A stretch of DNA of 64,000 bases from Actinomycetospora succinea (GTDB lineage: Bacteria > Actinomycetota > Actinomycetes > Mycobacteriales > Pseudonocardiaceae). The stretch is taken from NCBI RefSeq assembly GCF_004363095.1, contig NZ_SNYO01000004.1, positions 601,736 through 665,735 on the forward strand, in the 5' to 3' direction. The notes below the pieces were generated by a model, which did not search any database, had not been told where the DNA came from, and was given only the letters and a program-made list of their open reading frames with translations. How positions within the stretch are numbered: the first letter of the stretch is position 1; each line of letters starts with the position of its first letter. Both the position numbers and the translations under genes were made by a program. Positions 44,654 through 53,180 of the stretch are shown here, one piece after another.

Positions 44654-45745
44654 ATGGGGTGGGCGCGAGCGGTGGTCGCCGTGGTGCTGATCGCGCCGTT
44701 GACGCTCAGCGCCTGCACGACGGGGCGCGCGCCGACGCCGCCGCGCGAGGAGTCCGCGCCCGTGGGGGACCGGACGCTGGCCGAGAACCTCGCCGCGACG
44801 GCGACCGGGTCCGCGGCCTTCGTCCACCTGCAGGCCCTCCAGGACATCGCCGCCCGCAACGGCGGCACGCGGGCTACGGGGACGCCCGGCTACGACCAGA
44901 GCGTCGACTACGTCGCCGACACCCTGCGCCGCGCGGGCTTCGACGTGCAGACGCCGACGGTCGCGCTCGGGGGCGACGGCGACGACGAAGACCAGGGCGG
45001 GGACGCGGCGACGTCGGGCACCACGCGGAACGTCGTCGCGCAGACCCGGAGCGGTCGGACCGACGAGGTGGTGCTCAGCGGCGTGCACCTCGACAGCGTC
45101 CCCGAGGGGCCGGGCATCGACGACGACGGCAGCGGTGTGGCCGCGCAGCTCGAGATCGCGGCGCGGCTCGGCGCCGACGCCCCGGTGACGAACGCGGTGC
45201 GCTTCGTCTTCTTCGGCGCGGAGGAGGAGGGCCTGGTGGGCTCGCAGGCCTACGTCCGCGGGCTCTCGGAGGACGCGCAGCGGGACATCGCCCTCATGCT
45301 CAACTCCGACGTGATTGCCGCGCCGAACGGCGGCTACTTCGTCTACGACGGCGACGGCTCCGACGGCGCGAACACCGACGCCGCGGCACCCGGCTCGACG
45401 GCGATCGAGCGAGTGCTCACCGATCGGCTCGTGTCCCGGGGCGTCCCGGCGCGCGGGACCCCGTTCGTCGACGACTCCGACTACGGCCCCTTCGTCGCGG
45501 CCCGCATCGCCACCGGGGGCGTCTTCTCCGGGGACGCGGGCACGAAGACCGACGAGCAGGCCCGCCTGTGGGGCGGCCGGGCCGGCGCCCCGTTCGACCC
45601 CTGCTACCACCGGGCGTGCGACGACATCGGCAACATCGACCGCCCTCTGTTCGATCGCATGGTCGACACCGTGGCGTACGGGATCGGGGCGTTCGCGGTG
45701 GACCTCAACGGCGTCCCGCCCCGGAGCGAACGCGCGGCGCAGTGA
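44654..45745 (+). CDS. M28 family zinc metallopeptidase, lipoprotein
   Basis: A 363-residue aminopeptidase-like protein with a lipoprotein signal: hydrophobic 6-18, then the lipobox LSAC with C21 as lipidation site, so it acts outside the membrane. Zinc ligands of the M28 fold are visible: H145 in GVHLDSV, D157 in IDDDGSG, E190/E191 in GAEEEGLVGS, an Asp in LNSDVI and a His in CYHRACDD, whose two Cys may form a disulfide. An acidic insert (107-122, GDGDDEDQGGD) may bind calcium. It follows GGGAGGCGCG just before the ATG. It probably trims peptides for nutrition. Confidence 0.9.
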   Translation: MGWARAVVAVVLIAPLTLSACTTGRAPTPPREESAPVGDRTLAENLAATATGSAAFVHLQALQDIAARNGGTRATGTPGYDQSVDYVADTLRRAGFDVQTPTVALGGDGDDEDQGGDAATSGTTRNVVAQTRSGRTDEVVLSGVHLDSVPEGPGIDDDGSGVAAQLEIAARLGADAPVTNAVRFVFFGAEEEGLVGSQAYVRGLSEDAQRDIALMLNSDVIAAPNGGYFVYDGDGSDGANTDAAAPGSTAIERVLTDRLVSRGVPARGTPFVDDSDYGPFVAARIATGGVFSGDAGTKTDEQARLWGGRAGAPFDPCYHRACDDIGNIDRPLFDRMVDTVAYGIGAFAVDLNGVPPRSERAAQ

Positions 45746-45752
45746 CGGGGAC

Positions 45753-47270
45753 TCAGGTGGCCGTCGGGACCAGGTAGGAGCCGAGGAAGGCGTCGAGGGC
45801 GGCGAGCCCGGCCGCGTCGGCGGGGGTGGCGCGGTAGCCGACGTGGCCGTCCGGCCGCACCAGCAGCGCGCTCGACGAGGTCGGGGAGTCGCCCGGACGG
45901 CGGACGACCTCGACGAGCCCGTGCCAGCGGCTGCCCAGGCGCTCGACGCCGGCGGCGTCCGCGGAGTCGTCGACGAGGAGGTGGTGCGCCGTGCCGGTCA
46001 GGCTCGTGCGGCCGGGGAAGCGCTCGCCGGGGGCGGGCGGAGCGGGCGGCGCCGCGCCGACGCCGAGGTGCTCGCCGACGACGGGGCTGCCGGCGTAGGT
46101 GACGTCGAGCAGGCACCGCGCCCGGATCATCGCCCCCCGTTGGGCGGGGGTCGCCGGGCTCGGCCGGACGCCCGTGCGTGCGGCCTCCACCGCCGCCCGG
46201 GCCGTCGCGTCGATGCGGCGGGAGACGTCGAGCACCTGGTGGTCGGCGGCGAGGCGCTCGACCTCGAAGCTCTCCAGCAGGGCGGGCCGCGCGTGCCCGC
46301 GTGCCGTGAGCGCCAGCTTCCACGCGAGTCCCTGGGCGTCGTGGAGACCGGCGTTCAGACCCTCGCCGCCGAACGGGCTCGACAGGTGCCCGGCGTCGCC
46401 GAGCAGGAACCGACGGCCCTCGGCCAGCCGGGGCACCACGCGCTGGTGCATTTGGAACGACGTCGCCCAGCCGACGTCCTGCACCGTGACGGCGGCGGGG
46501 ATGCGCCGACCGATCCCGGCCGCGACGACCTCGGCCGGGTCCGCGTCGGCCAGCCGTGCCGTCTCGTCGTCGTCGAGGTCGCCGACGAAGGTGAGCCAGC
46601 GCTCGTGCGGCAGCGGCACGAGCAGGACGAAGCCCCCGGGAGTGGCGACCAGGTTCGAGGCGTCGCGCGGCAGGTCGCACCGGACGCCGACGTCGGCCGC
46701 CAGGACCGTTCCCGGGTAGGTGTAGCCCTCCAGGGTCTCCGCCATCGACTTCCGCATCACGCTGTGGGCACCGCCGGCGCCGACGACCCAGCCCGCCTCG
46801 ACCGTCGTCGCGCTCCCGTCGGCCTGCTCCAGCCGGATCCGCACACCGTCGTCGCGCTCCTCCACCGACGAGACGGCGACGCCGCGCTCGACCGCACCGC
46901 CGAGCTGCGCGAGCCGCTCGGTGAGGATCTGCTCCGTGCGCCACTGGGGCAGGCTGCACTGGAACGTCCAGGGGCAGTCGATGTCGGCGTACGACATCTC
47001 GCCGACCGGCTTCAGGTCGGCGTCGACCACCCGGGCGGACGTGACGTGGACCGACGACGCCAGGACCTCGTCGACCATCCCGGCGCCGGCGAGGAGCTCG
47101 AGCGTCCCCGGCTGGACCGCGGTGGCGCGGGTCTGGTGATGGGGTTCGGGCAGGCGGTCCAGGAGCCGCACTGCCACACCGCGGCGCGCCAGCTCGACCG
47201 CGGCGAACAGGCCCGACGGGCCGGCGCCGATGATCACCACCTCGGCGTCGGAAGTGCGCGACGTCTGCAT
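45753..47270 (-). CDS. FAD-dependent aromatic hydroxylase (PheA/TfdB/Rox-like)
   Basis: A class A flavin monooxygenase of about 505 residues: ADP-binding VVIIGAGPSGLFAAVELARR, VVGAGGAHSVMRK, LLGDAGHLSSPFGGEGLNAG, and a C-terminal thioredoxin-like domain. That architecture is shared by phenol hydroxylases, polyketide hydroxylases and rifampicin monooxygenases. I start at 47270 (MQTSRTSDAEVVIIGAGP); an ATG at 47306 would add 12 residues. The presence of arr in the same window makes a rifamycin hydroxylase worth testing, but no RAE-like site was seen here. It is more simply a phenol-type or polyketide-type hydroxylase. Confidence 0.85.
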   Translation of the reverse strand: MQTSRTSDAEVVIIGAGPSGLFAAVELARRGVAVRLLDRLPEPHHQTRATAVQPGTLELLAGAGMVDEVLASSVHVTSARVVDADLKPVGEMSYADIDCPWTFQCSLPQWRTEQILTERLAQLGGAVERGVAVSSVEERDDGVRIRLEQADGSATTVEAGWVVGAGGAHSVMRKSMAETLEGYTYPGTVLAADVGVRCDLPRDASNLVATPGGFVLLVPLPHERWLTFVGDLDDDETARLADADPAEVVAAGIGRRIPAAVTVQDVGWATSFQMHQRVVPRLAEGRRFLLGDAGHLSSPFGGEGLNAGLHDAQGLAWKLALTARGHARPALLESFEVERLAADHQVLDVSRRIDATARAAVEAARTGVRPSPATPAQRGAMIRARCLLDVTYAGSPVVGEHLGVGAAPPAPPAPGERFPGRTSLTGTAHHLLVDDSADAAGVERLGSRWHGLVEVVRRPGDSPTSSSALLVRPDGHVGYRATPADAAGLAALDAFLGSYLVPTAT

Positions 47271-47537
47271 GTGTCGACCCCCGATTCGTCCCAGGTGGGT
47301 CGTCATTGTCGCCCGAGAATGCGCTGATCGGGTACGCCACAGTTCATCGACACCTTGTGCATGGTCATCGTCACCGTGTGCAGCAGCCGAAATCGCGGAT
47401 CGTCCAGTTCGAGCGAATCGACGGATGCGCGTGCGCGGACTCCTACCGATTTTTGACTACGTCTCTCCCGTGCGTTCTCCGGAGGTGCCACCTTCGGATT
47501 CCCATTCCGGCGCCGGCCTGATCCGCGCGGCGGATTC

Positions 47538-47936
47538 CTACCGGTGCTTCGGCGTCTCCACCGCGACCATCGTCGACTTGACGACCGCGACGGCGAGGTC
47601 GCCGGGTTTGAGGTCCAGGTCCTCGACGGCCTCGGTGCTCATCAGGGACACGATGCGCGCCGACCCGCACTGCAGTTCCACCTGGGACATCACCTTGTCG
47701 GACTCGATCGACGTCACCAGCCCGACGAACCGGTTCCGGGCGGAGCGCCCCACGTCCGACGGGTCGTTGACGGGGTTGGCGCGCTGCTTCGCGAGCTTCG
47801 CCAGGTCCGCGCCGTCGATGACCCGTCGCCCGGAACCGTCCTGGGCGACGATGCCCTCGGCGTCGACGAGGCGGCGCATGGTGTCGTCGCTGACCCCGAG
47901 CAGGTTCGCGGCCTCGGCCATCCGGTACGTCGGCAC
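47538..47936 (-). CDS. HTH-TOBE domain protein (molybdate-binding type)
   Basis: A 132-residue protein with a short N-terminal excisionase/MerR-like HTH (YRMAEAANLLGVSDDTMRRL, residues 4-23) and a single C-terminal TOBE/Mop domain (about 66-128, RNRFVGLVTSIESDKVMSQVEL and SLMSTEAVEDLDLKPGDLAVAVVKSTMVAVE). Such small proteins bind molybdate or tungstate and may regulate or store it. No modABC genes are in the window. The 267-bp gap downstream contains only a small ATCCGC-GCG-GCGGAT dyad at 47521-47535, a possible terminator. Confidence 0.88.
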   Translation of the reverse strand: MPTYRMAEAANLLGVSDDTMRRLVDAEGIVAQDGSGRRVIDGADLAKLAKQRANPVNDPSDVGRSARNRFVGLVTSIESDKVMSQVELQCGSARIVSLMSTEAVEDLDLKPGDLAVAVVKSTMVAVETPKHR

Positions 47937-48012
47937 GCGTGGAGGCTAGCGCCGGCTGCGGCATCATCGGACACCTCCGTACCGTCCGCCGCCCGAGCGC
48001 CAGGAGATCCGC

Positions 48013-48642
48013 ATGGCCGACATCGACACCGGCTCCAACCCTTTCCTGCGACGCTCGTACGAGCTCGCCGGCGCCGAGGACGCGGCGGTGCTGTACGACG
48101 AGTGGGCGGAGACCTACGACGCCGACATCGTCGAGTCGATGGGCTACGTGGGTCCCGCGGTGGCCGCGGCACGGCTCGCCGAGCTGGCCCCGTCCGGGGT
48201 CGTGCTCGACGCGGGCGCCGGCACCGGGCTGGTCGGCGTCGAACTGGCCGCGCGCGGCAGCTACACCGTGGACGGGGTCGACGCCTCCCCGGTGATGCTC
48301 GAGAAGGCGATGGCCACCGGGTGCTACCGCCGGGTCGAGGTCGCCGACCTGACGGTCCGCCTGCCGATCGACGACGCCGCGTACGACGCGGTCACCTGCG
48401 TGGGCACGCTCACCGAGGGGCACGTCGGCCCGGAGGCGCTCGCGGAGTTCGTGCGGGTGACGCGCTCCGGTGGGCACGTGGTCGCGACCATCCTCGACCC
48501 GATCTGGGAGCCGAAGGGCTACCAGGCCGCCGTCGACGCCCTCGTCGAGGACGGGCAGGTCGCCCTCCGCGAGGCCGACGAGCACCCGTACCGGACCCTG
48601 CAGGACGTCACCTGCCGGCTGGTCGTGCTCGACGTCCGCTGA
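48013..48642 (+). CDS. SAM-dependent methyltransferase, class I
   Basis: A 209-residue methyltransferase of the small WBSCR27/TPMT-like type. It starts MADIDTGSNPFLRRSYELAG, has LYDEWAETYDADI, the SAM motif LDAGAGTGLVG and the acidic VDGVDASPVML. The ATG at 48013 is preceded by AGGAGAT. The substrate is unknown. It is divergent from the TOBE protein and convergent with the LysR gene, from which it is separated by 5 bp. Confidence 0.87.
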   Translation: MADIDTGSNPFLRRSYELAGAEDAAVLYDEWAETYDADIVESMGYVGPAVAAARLAELAPSGVVLDAGAGTGLVGVELAARGSYTVDGVDASPVMLEKAMATGCYRRVEVADLTVRLPIDDAAYDAVTCVGTLTEGHVGPEALAEFVRVTRSGGHVVATILDPIWEPKGYQAAVDALVEDGQVALREADEHPYRTLQDVTCRLVVLDVR

Positions 48643-48647
48643 CGCCG

Positions 48648-49562
48648 CTACCCGGTGCCCGCGGCGATCGACGCGGCGACGTCCGTGATCGACGTCAGCG
48701 CGTGCCCGATGACGGGCTGCGCGGCGGCGCCCGCCCGGGTCACGGCCACGATGCGACGCACGGGGGCCGCTGGTCCACCCAGGCGCAGGCGCACCACGTC
48801 GGTGCCGGGGTGCACCGGGGCCAGCCGGGGGAGCATGAAGATCCCGAAGCCGTGGGCGACGAGCGCCGTGCCGGTCTCCCACTCGTCGGCGTAGTGGGCG
48901 ACGGTCGGGGTGAAGCCGGCCGCCTGGCACGCGGCGAGGGTGAGGCGGTGGTAGGCGCTCTCGGGGCGGCAGGTGATCCACAGCTCGGACGCGGCGTCGC
49001 GCAGCGTCACCTCGGACCGGGCGGTGAGGGGGTGCCCGACCGGGACGGCGAGGTCGATCGGGTCGTCGAGCACGGCGTGCTGCTCGAAGCGCTTGTCGGT
49101 CTCGGGCGGGACGCGGTCGTCGACCACGAGCAGCGCGAGGTCGCAGTCACCGGCCAGCAACAGGTCGATGCCGCGTGCCGGTTCGGCGTCCATCACCTGG
49201 ATCGCCAGGTCGGGGAACCGTTCGCGCAACGCGGCGGCCGTCGGGACGAGGAGCCGCGACGCCGCGGTGGAGAACCCGCACAGGCCGATCCGGCCCGGTG
49301 AGTCCTCCGCGCCGGCGAGCTCCGCGCGGGCGACCTCGGCGCGGGCGTGCAGCGCCTCGGCGTGGCGCAGCAGGACGTGCCCGGCCGCCGTGGGCTCCAT
49401 GCGACGCCCGACCTGGCGCATCAGCGCCACCCCGAGATCGTCGGAGAGCCCGCGCAGCTGCTGGGACACCGCGGACGAGGTGAAGTGCAACGCCTTGGCC
49501 GCCGCCGTCACCGACCCGTGGTGGGCCACGAGCTGGAGCGTCCGCAGCCGCGGGTCGATCAT
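48648..49562 (-). CDS. LysR-type transcriptional regulator
   Basis: A 304-residue LysR protein: N-terminal HTH (LRTLQLVAHHGSVTAAAKAL, HFTSSAVSQQLRGLSDDLGV) and a C-terminal effector domain. This subfamily, with TSSAVSQQL, often regulates a divergent MFS transporter, which is what lies across the gap here. A dyad GTAGC-GAT-GCTAC overlaps its start codon region. It is not the same subgroup as the regulator at 38356. Confidence 0.9.
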   Translation of the reverse strand: MIDPRLRTLQLVAHHGSVTAAAKALHFTSSAVSQQLRGLSDDLGVALMRQVGRRMEPTAAGHVLLRHAEALHARAEVARAELAGAEDSPGRIGLCGFSTAASRLLVPTAAALRERFPDLAIQVMDAEPARGIDLLLAGDCDLALLVVDDRVPPETDKRFEQHAVLDDPIDLAVPVGHPLTARSEVTLRDAASELWITCRPESAYHRLTLAACQAAGFTPTVAHYADEWETGTALVAHGFGIFMLPRLAPVHPGTDVVRLRLGGPAAPVRRIVAVTRAGAAAQPVIGHALTSITDVAASIAAGTG

Positions 49563-49577
49563 GTAGCGATGCTACGT
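49561..49577. promoter_or_regulatory. Dyad at the lysR/MFS intergenic region
   Basis: GTAGC (49563-49567), GAT, GCTAC (49571-49575) form a perfect inverted repeat directly next to the lysR start codon, 60 bp from the divergent transporter. It is a candidate LysR binding site. Confidence 0.5.
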
Positions 49578-49634
49578 GCTCGATGAAGAAGCGTGCGCTG
49601 GTGCTGAATGGTCCCTCCGCGCATGGTCCACTCC

Positions 49635-50869
49635 ATGAGCGTTTCCGCGTCCTCGTCGGTGACGGCACGAGCGCCGGTCGGTCCGTCGCGGACCGCGCGG
49701 GGGTGGGCGCTCGCGCTGCTCGCCCTGGCGGCCGCCGGCGCCGGGATCCCGAGCCCCCTCTACCCCGCCTACCAGGCGCAGCTCGGCTTCAGCGACCTGA
49801 CGCTGACCGCCGTCTACGCGATCTACCCCCTGATCAGCGTGCCCGCGGTCTTCCTGCTGGGCCCTCTCGGGGACCGGTTCTCCCCGCGCCGGGTCATGCG
49901 TTGCGGGGTGGTCATCGCCGCCGCGGGCTCCCTCGCGCTCGCCCTCGCGACGAGCACCGGCTGGCTGGTCCTCGGCCGTGTCGCCTACGGCATCGCGCTC
50001 GCCGTGATCACCGGCGCCGGCGTCGCGGTGGCGACCAGCGGCGCGGAGAAGGTTCGTGCGGGCCGGGTGTCGGCCGTGGTGTTCATCCTCGGCACGGGTG
50101 CGGGGCCCGTCCTCGGGGGCGCGCTCACCCGGTACGGGCCGACTCCCGGACTCCTGCCGTTCGGCGTGGACCTGGTGCTGCTCGGGGTCGTGTTCGTCGG
50201 GCTCGGCAGCGTGCGGGACCCCGAGTCAGGGCCGTCGACGGAGGCCGGGGCCGACCCCGGTGGCGCGCCGGCCCCCACCGCACGGCGGGCCCTCGTCGTC
50301 GCCGCCGTGAACGGTCTCCTCGGCTGGGCGGTGGTCGGTCTCTTCCTCGGGCTGATCTCCTCGGTCGCCGAGCGTTTTCCTCGGCATCGGCGACCCGCTC
50401 GTGGCCGGAGGCCTCGCCGGCGCACTCCTGGTGTGGTCGACGCTGACGGTGCCGGCGGTCGGTCGGCTGGGAGCCCGTCGTGCGCAGCTCGTGGGCCTGG
50501 TCGCCCTGGCGGTGTCGCTCGTGGTCCTCGCGCTCGGCGTGGGCTCGCTCGTCGCGATCGTGACGGCCTGCGTCGTCGCGGGCCTCGCCAACGGCCTGCT
50601 CTACGGCGGGGCGACCACCATCGTCAGCACGACGACCCCACCGCACCGGGCCAGCCGCACCGCCGCTGCCGTCTACTCCGCCTTCTACCTCGGCGCCGGA
50701 CTCCCGGCCCTGCTCGTCGGCCTGCTCACGGCCGCGCTTCCCCTTGACGCGGCGCTGTCGACCATCGCCGTCGCGACGCTCGCCCTCACCGTGCTCATGA
50801 CGGTTGTCTCGGCCCTCGGCCCTCGGTCCATCGACCACGGCGATGGTTCGCATCGATTCGGTTCGCTAA
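49635..50869 (+). pseudogene. MFS transporter (DHA1-like), frameshifted
   Basis: The first 248 or so codons from the ATG at 49635 encode membrane helices and the motif GPLGDRFSPRRVM. The frame breaks at a run of four T (50375-50378). With one T less, the protein continues ERFLGIGDPLVAGGLAGALL and through five more helices to about 50820 in the +1 frame. In that frame there is no stop near the expected end (it stays open to 52320), so a second lesion or stop loss is likely. The first TAA in another frame, at 50867, is used here as a nominal end. Unbroken, it would be a drug-type 12-helix transporter controlled by the divergent LysR. Sequence error is possible. Confidence 0.62.
50829..50845. 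promoter_or_regulatory. LysR box 4 (CATCG-N7-CGATG) upstream of the second FAD hydroxylase
   Basis: CATCGACCACGGCGATG has the same ten arm bases and T-N11-A core as the three boxes of the 38-42 kb island. It lies 166-182 bp upstream of the paralogous monooxygenase at 51011, at the end of the broken transporter gene. Confidence 0.62.
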
Positions 50870-50892
50870 CCGGCTGCGGGCAGCTGCGGTTA
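50867..50892. promoter_or_regulatory. Nested inverted repeat upstream of the second FAD hydroxylase
   Basis: TAACCG (50867-50872) and CGGTTA (50887-50892) enclose GCTGC-GG-GCAGC. It is 119-144 bp upstream of the ATG at 51011. It could be an operator or a terminator for the broken transporter gene. Confidence 0.45.
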
Positions 50893-51010
50893 ACGTCGCG
50901 GCCACAGCGAAGCGCACCATCGGCGGACCGTTCTCCGTGTCGGCCGGAGCACTTCCGTCCTCGAATCCGCGCGCCGTCCGCTGTCCACGACTCCCCGAAG
51001 GAGCACCGGC

Positions 51011-52132
51011 ATGACCAGGGCGCTGATCGTCGGCGGTGGGATCAGCGGACTCGCGACCGCGATCGCCCTGGCCGGACGCGGTGTCGAGGTCGAGCTGGTG
51101 GATCGGGACTCGCGCATCCACGCGCTCGGCAGTGGCATCGGCCTGATCAGTCCGGCCTTGCGGGCGCTGGACCGGCTCGGCCTGTACGAGCTCTGTGCCG
51201 GGAGCGGCTACGTCATGGACGACTTCGAGCTGTACGACCCCGAAGGCCGACAGCTCACCCGGTTCCCGCTGCCCCGCGCGGTCGGCGCCGATCTCCCGGG
51301 GATGATGGGCATGATGCGCCCCGAGCTGCACCGCATCCTCCTCGACCGCGCCACAGCGCTCGGCGTCGACGTCCGCACCGGGACCTCGATCGCGTCGATC
51401 GAGCACGCCACGAGTTCCGCGACGGTCACCTTCGACGGTGCCCGCGAGCCCGCGACGTTCGATCTGGTGGTGGGCGCCGACGGTCTCCGGTCGACGGTGC
51501 GAGGACTCGTCGTCGGCGACGTCGAGATGCGCTTCCTGGGACAGGGCATCTTCCGCGTCGTCCTACCCCGGCCCGCCGAGCTCACCACGAAATGCCAGAT
51601 CGTCGGTGGCGAGGAGATCACCATCGGTTTCACCCCGACCGGGGCCGACTCGATGTACATGTACGTCCTGTTCCCGATCGAGGCGTCGTTCCGGCCGGCG
51701 GCCGCGGACATGCCCGAGCTGGTCCGGAAGCGGATCGAGCCCTTCGGGGGCTTCGCGGCCCAGGTCCGGGACCGGATCGGCGACACGACGCCCATCAACT
51801 ACACGCGCTTCGAGAACCTGGTCGTGCCCCGCCCGTGGTACCGCGGCCGGGTCGTGGTGCTCGGGGACGCAGCCCACGCGACGACGCCGCACCTCGCCGC
51901 CGGCGCCGCGATGTGCCTCGAGGACGTCGTCGCGCTGGGCGAGGAACTGGACGCCGCCGGGGACCTCGACGCCGGCCTGGACCAGTTCACCGAGCGGAGG
52001 TTCGACCGCGCCCGGTACGTCGTCGAGACCTCGGCGCAGATCAGCCACTGGGAGACGCACCCGGACACGCCCGGCGCCGACCACGCCGGGCTGATGAGCG
52101 AGGCCTTCGCGCGGCTCGCCCAGCCCTTCTGA
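51011..52132 (+). CDS. FAD-dependent aromatic monooxygenase (paralogue 2)
   Basis: A 373-residue class A flavin monooxygenase, clearly a paralogue of the one at 37135: same start pattern MTRALIVGGGISGLATA, VVGADGLRSTVR, SMYMYVLFPIE, VVLGDAAHATTPHLAAGAAM and the tail HPDTPGADHAGLM-x-EAF. By eye about 70% of residues match. It should hydroxylate the same kind of aromatic or heteroaromatic ring. It stands alone here, without the lactonase and hydrolase genes, but has a LysR-type box like those of the island. The ATG follows GAAGGAGCACC. Confidence 0.9.
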   Translation: MTRALIVGGGISGLATAIALAGRGVEVELVDRDSRIHALGSGIGLISPALRALDRLGLYELCAGSGYVMDDFELYDPEGRQLTRFPLPRAVGADLPGMMGMMRPELHRILLDRATALGVDVRTGTSIASIEHATSSATVTFDGAREPATFDLVVGADGLRSTVRGLVVGDVEMRFLGQGIFRVVLPRPAELTTKCQIVGGEEITIGFTPTGADSMYMYVLFPIEASFRPAAADMPELVRKRIEPFGGFAAQVRDRIGDTTPINYTRFENLVVPRPWYRGRVVVLGDAAHATTPHLAAGAAMCLEDVVALGEELDAAGDLDAGLDQFTERRFDRARYVVETSAQISHWETHPDTPGADHAGLMSEAFARLAQPF

Positions 52133-52199
52133 TCGGCGGGCGAGGACCGTTCTCCACGCCGGCGTCGTCCCCGTGGTGCCCGCCTGATGACGCCGGTCC

Positions 52200-52640
52200 T
52201 CACGGGCGTTCTCCGTCGGGCGGCGCGAGGCGGGTCCAGAGGTCGGTGAACTCGAGGGTGTCGAAGAAGGCGACGGCCTCGACGATCTCCCCGGCGACCA
52301 GCCGCAGGTACCAGGTGTAGGTGTTGCGGTACGGCCGCCCGTCGCGGGCGATGGCCGACGCGTCGAACAGGGCGATCACCCAGTCGCCGTCGGCGTAGAG
52401 CCCCCGGACCGCGGGCACGAGCGGCGTGGACATCCGCGCGTTGAACGGGTCGATGACGACGTCGAGGAACTCCTGGCGGCTCTCGTAGGTCCTCGACACC
52501 GGGCTGTTCCCGGTGATCGTCCACCGGGCGTCGTCGGCGAGCAGGGCGAACGGGCCGCCGCGACCGTCCGCCCAGTCGGCGAAGGCCGTGGCGACGTTCT
52601 GCTTGCGGGCGTCCTCGGCGGCGAGGTCCCTGGCGGTCAC
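52200..52640 (-). CDS. NTF2-like (SnoaL-type) protein
   Basis: A 146-residue cone-fold protein of the nuclear transport factor 2/SnoaL superfamily: ADWADGRGGPFALLADDARWTITG, an EFLDVVIDPFNARM middle and TYTWYLRLVAGEIVEAVAFFDT near the C terminus. These often are small isomerases, cyclases or dehydratases, or ligand-binding proteins; no function can be assigned. It lies 1 bp from the VOC gene upstream on the same strand, so they are co-transcribed. Confidence 0.85.
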   Translation of the reverse strand: MTARDLAAEDARKQNVATAFADWADGRGGPFALLADDARWTITGNSPVSRTYESRQEFLDVVIDPFNARMSTPLVPAVRGLYADGDWVIALFDASAIARDGRPYRNTYTWYLRLVAGEIVEAVAFFDTLEFTDLWTRLAPPDGERP

Positions 52641-52641
52641 G

Positions 52642-53094
52642 TCAGATCCGCTGGGAGAGCTCGAACATGTTGCCCCAGGGGTCGCGGAAGAACGCGAGCC
52701 GGGCGCTGATCTCGTCGAGCTCGAAGGGCTCGTTGACGACGTCGACGCCGCGCGCGCGGAGCTCGGCGAGCGTGTCGTCGACGCTGTCGACCTCGATGCA
52801 GACGTGGTTGAGCCCTGTGACCCCGAGGCTCTCGTCGACGTCGGCGAATTCGGGCTGGGGGGTGGCGCCGGGGCCGGCGAGGATCTCGAGGTGGAAGTCG
52901 TCCTGGTCGGGTGGCATGACGTAGGCCAGCGTCAGGTCGCCGTAGGGCCAGGTCTGCAGCACCCGCCAGTCCATCTTGTCGACCCAGAAGGAGCGGGCGT
53001 CCTCGAAGTCGGGGTAGCGGATGCCGGTGTGGTGGGCGCGCATCGAGGCGAAGGGCGAGTCGGGGTTGCGGGCGGGGTTCGCGGGTAGCGGCAT
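52642..53094 (-). CDS. VOC family protein (glyoxalase/dioxygenase-like)
   Basis: A 150-residue single-module VOC protein: MRAHHTGIRYPDFEDARSFW (His ligand), FHLEILAGPG (Glu), GLNHVCIEVDSVDDTL (His) and a terminal DPWGNMFELSQ (Glu), so all four metal ligands of the glyoxalase fold seem present. The substrate is unknown. I use the ATG at 53094 (MPLPANPARN); an ATG at 53145 would add a basic stretch. It is in a two-gene unit with the NTF2-like gene. Confidence 0.82.
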   Translation of the reverse strand: MPLPANPARNPDSPFASMRAHHTGIRYPDFEDARSFWVDKMDWRVLQTWPYGDLTLAYVMPPDQDDFHLEILAGPGATPQPEFADVDESLGVTGLNHVCIEVDSVDDTLAELRARGVDVVNEPFELDEISARLAFFRDPWGNMFELSQRI

Positions 53095-53180
53095 GTCCTC
53101 GACGCTAGGAAGCGGGACGCGACGGGTCTTCGTTCCCGGCCACATGTCTCGGCCCCCTCGTTCGTCCCCGCCGACGACTC

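Noticed and set aside
45753-47270. Firm call as rifampicin monooxygenase
   Set aside because: Arr is 38 kb away, no RAE-like site was seen upstream, and the same architecture serves phenol and polyketide hydroxylases.
50401-52320. An MFS protein extended through the FAD monooxygenase region
   Set aside because: Beyond about 50820 the translation loses membrane character and becomes Arg-rich. The monooxygenase at 51011 in a different frame has full homology.
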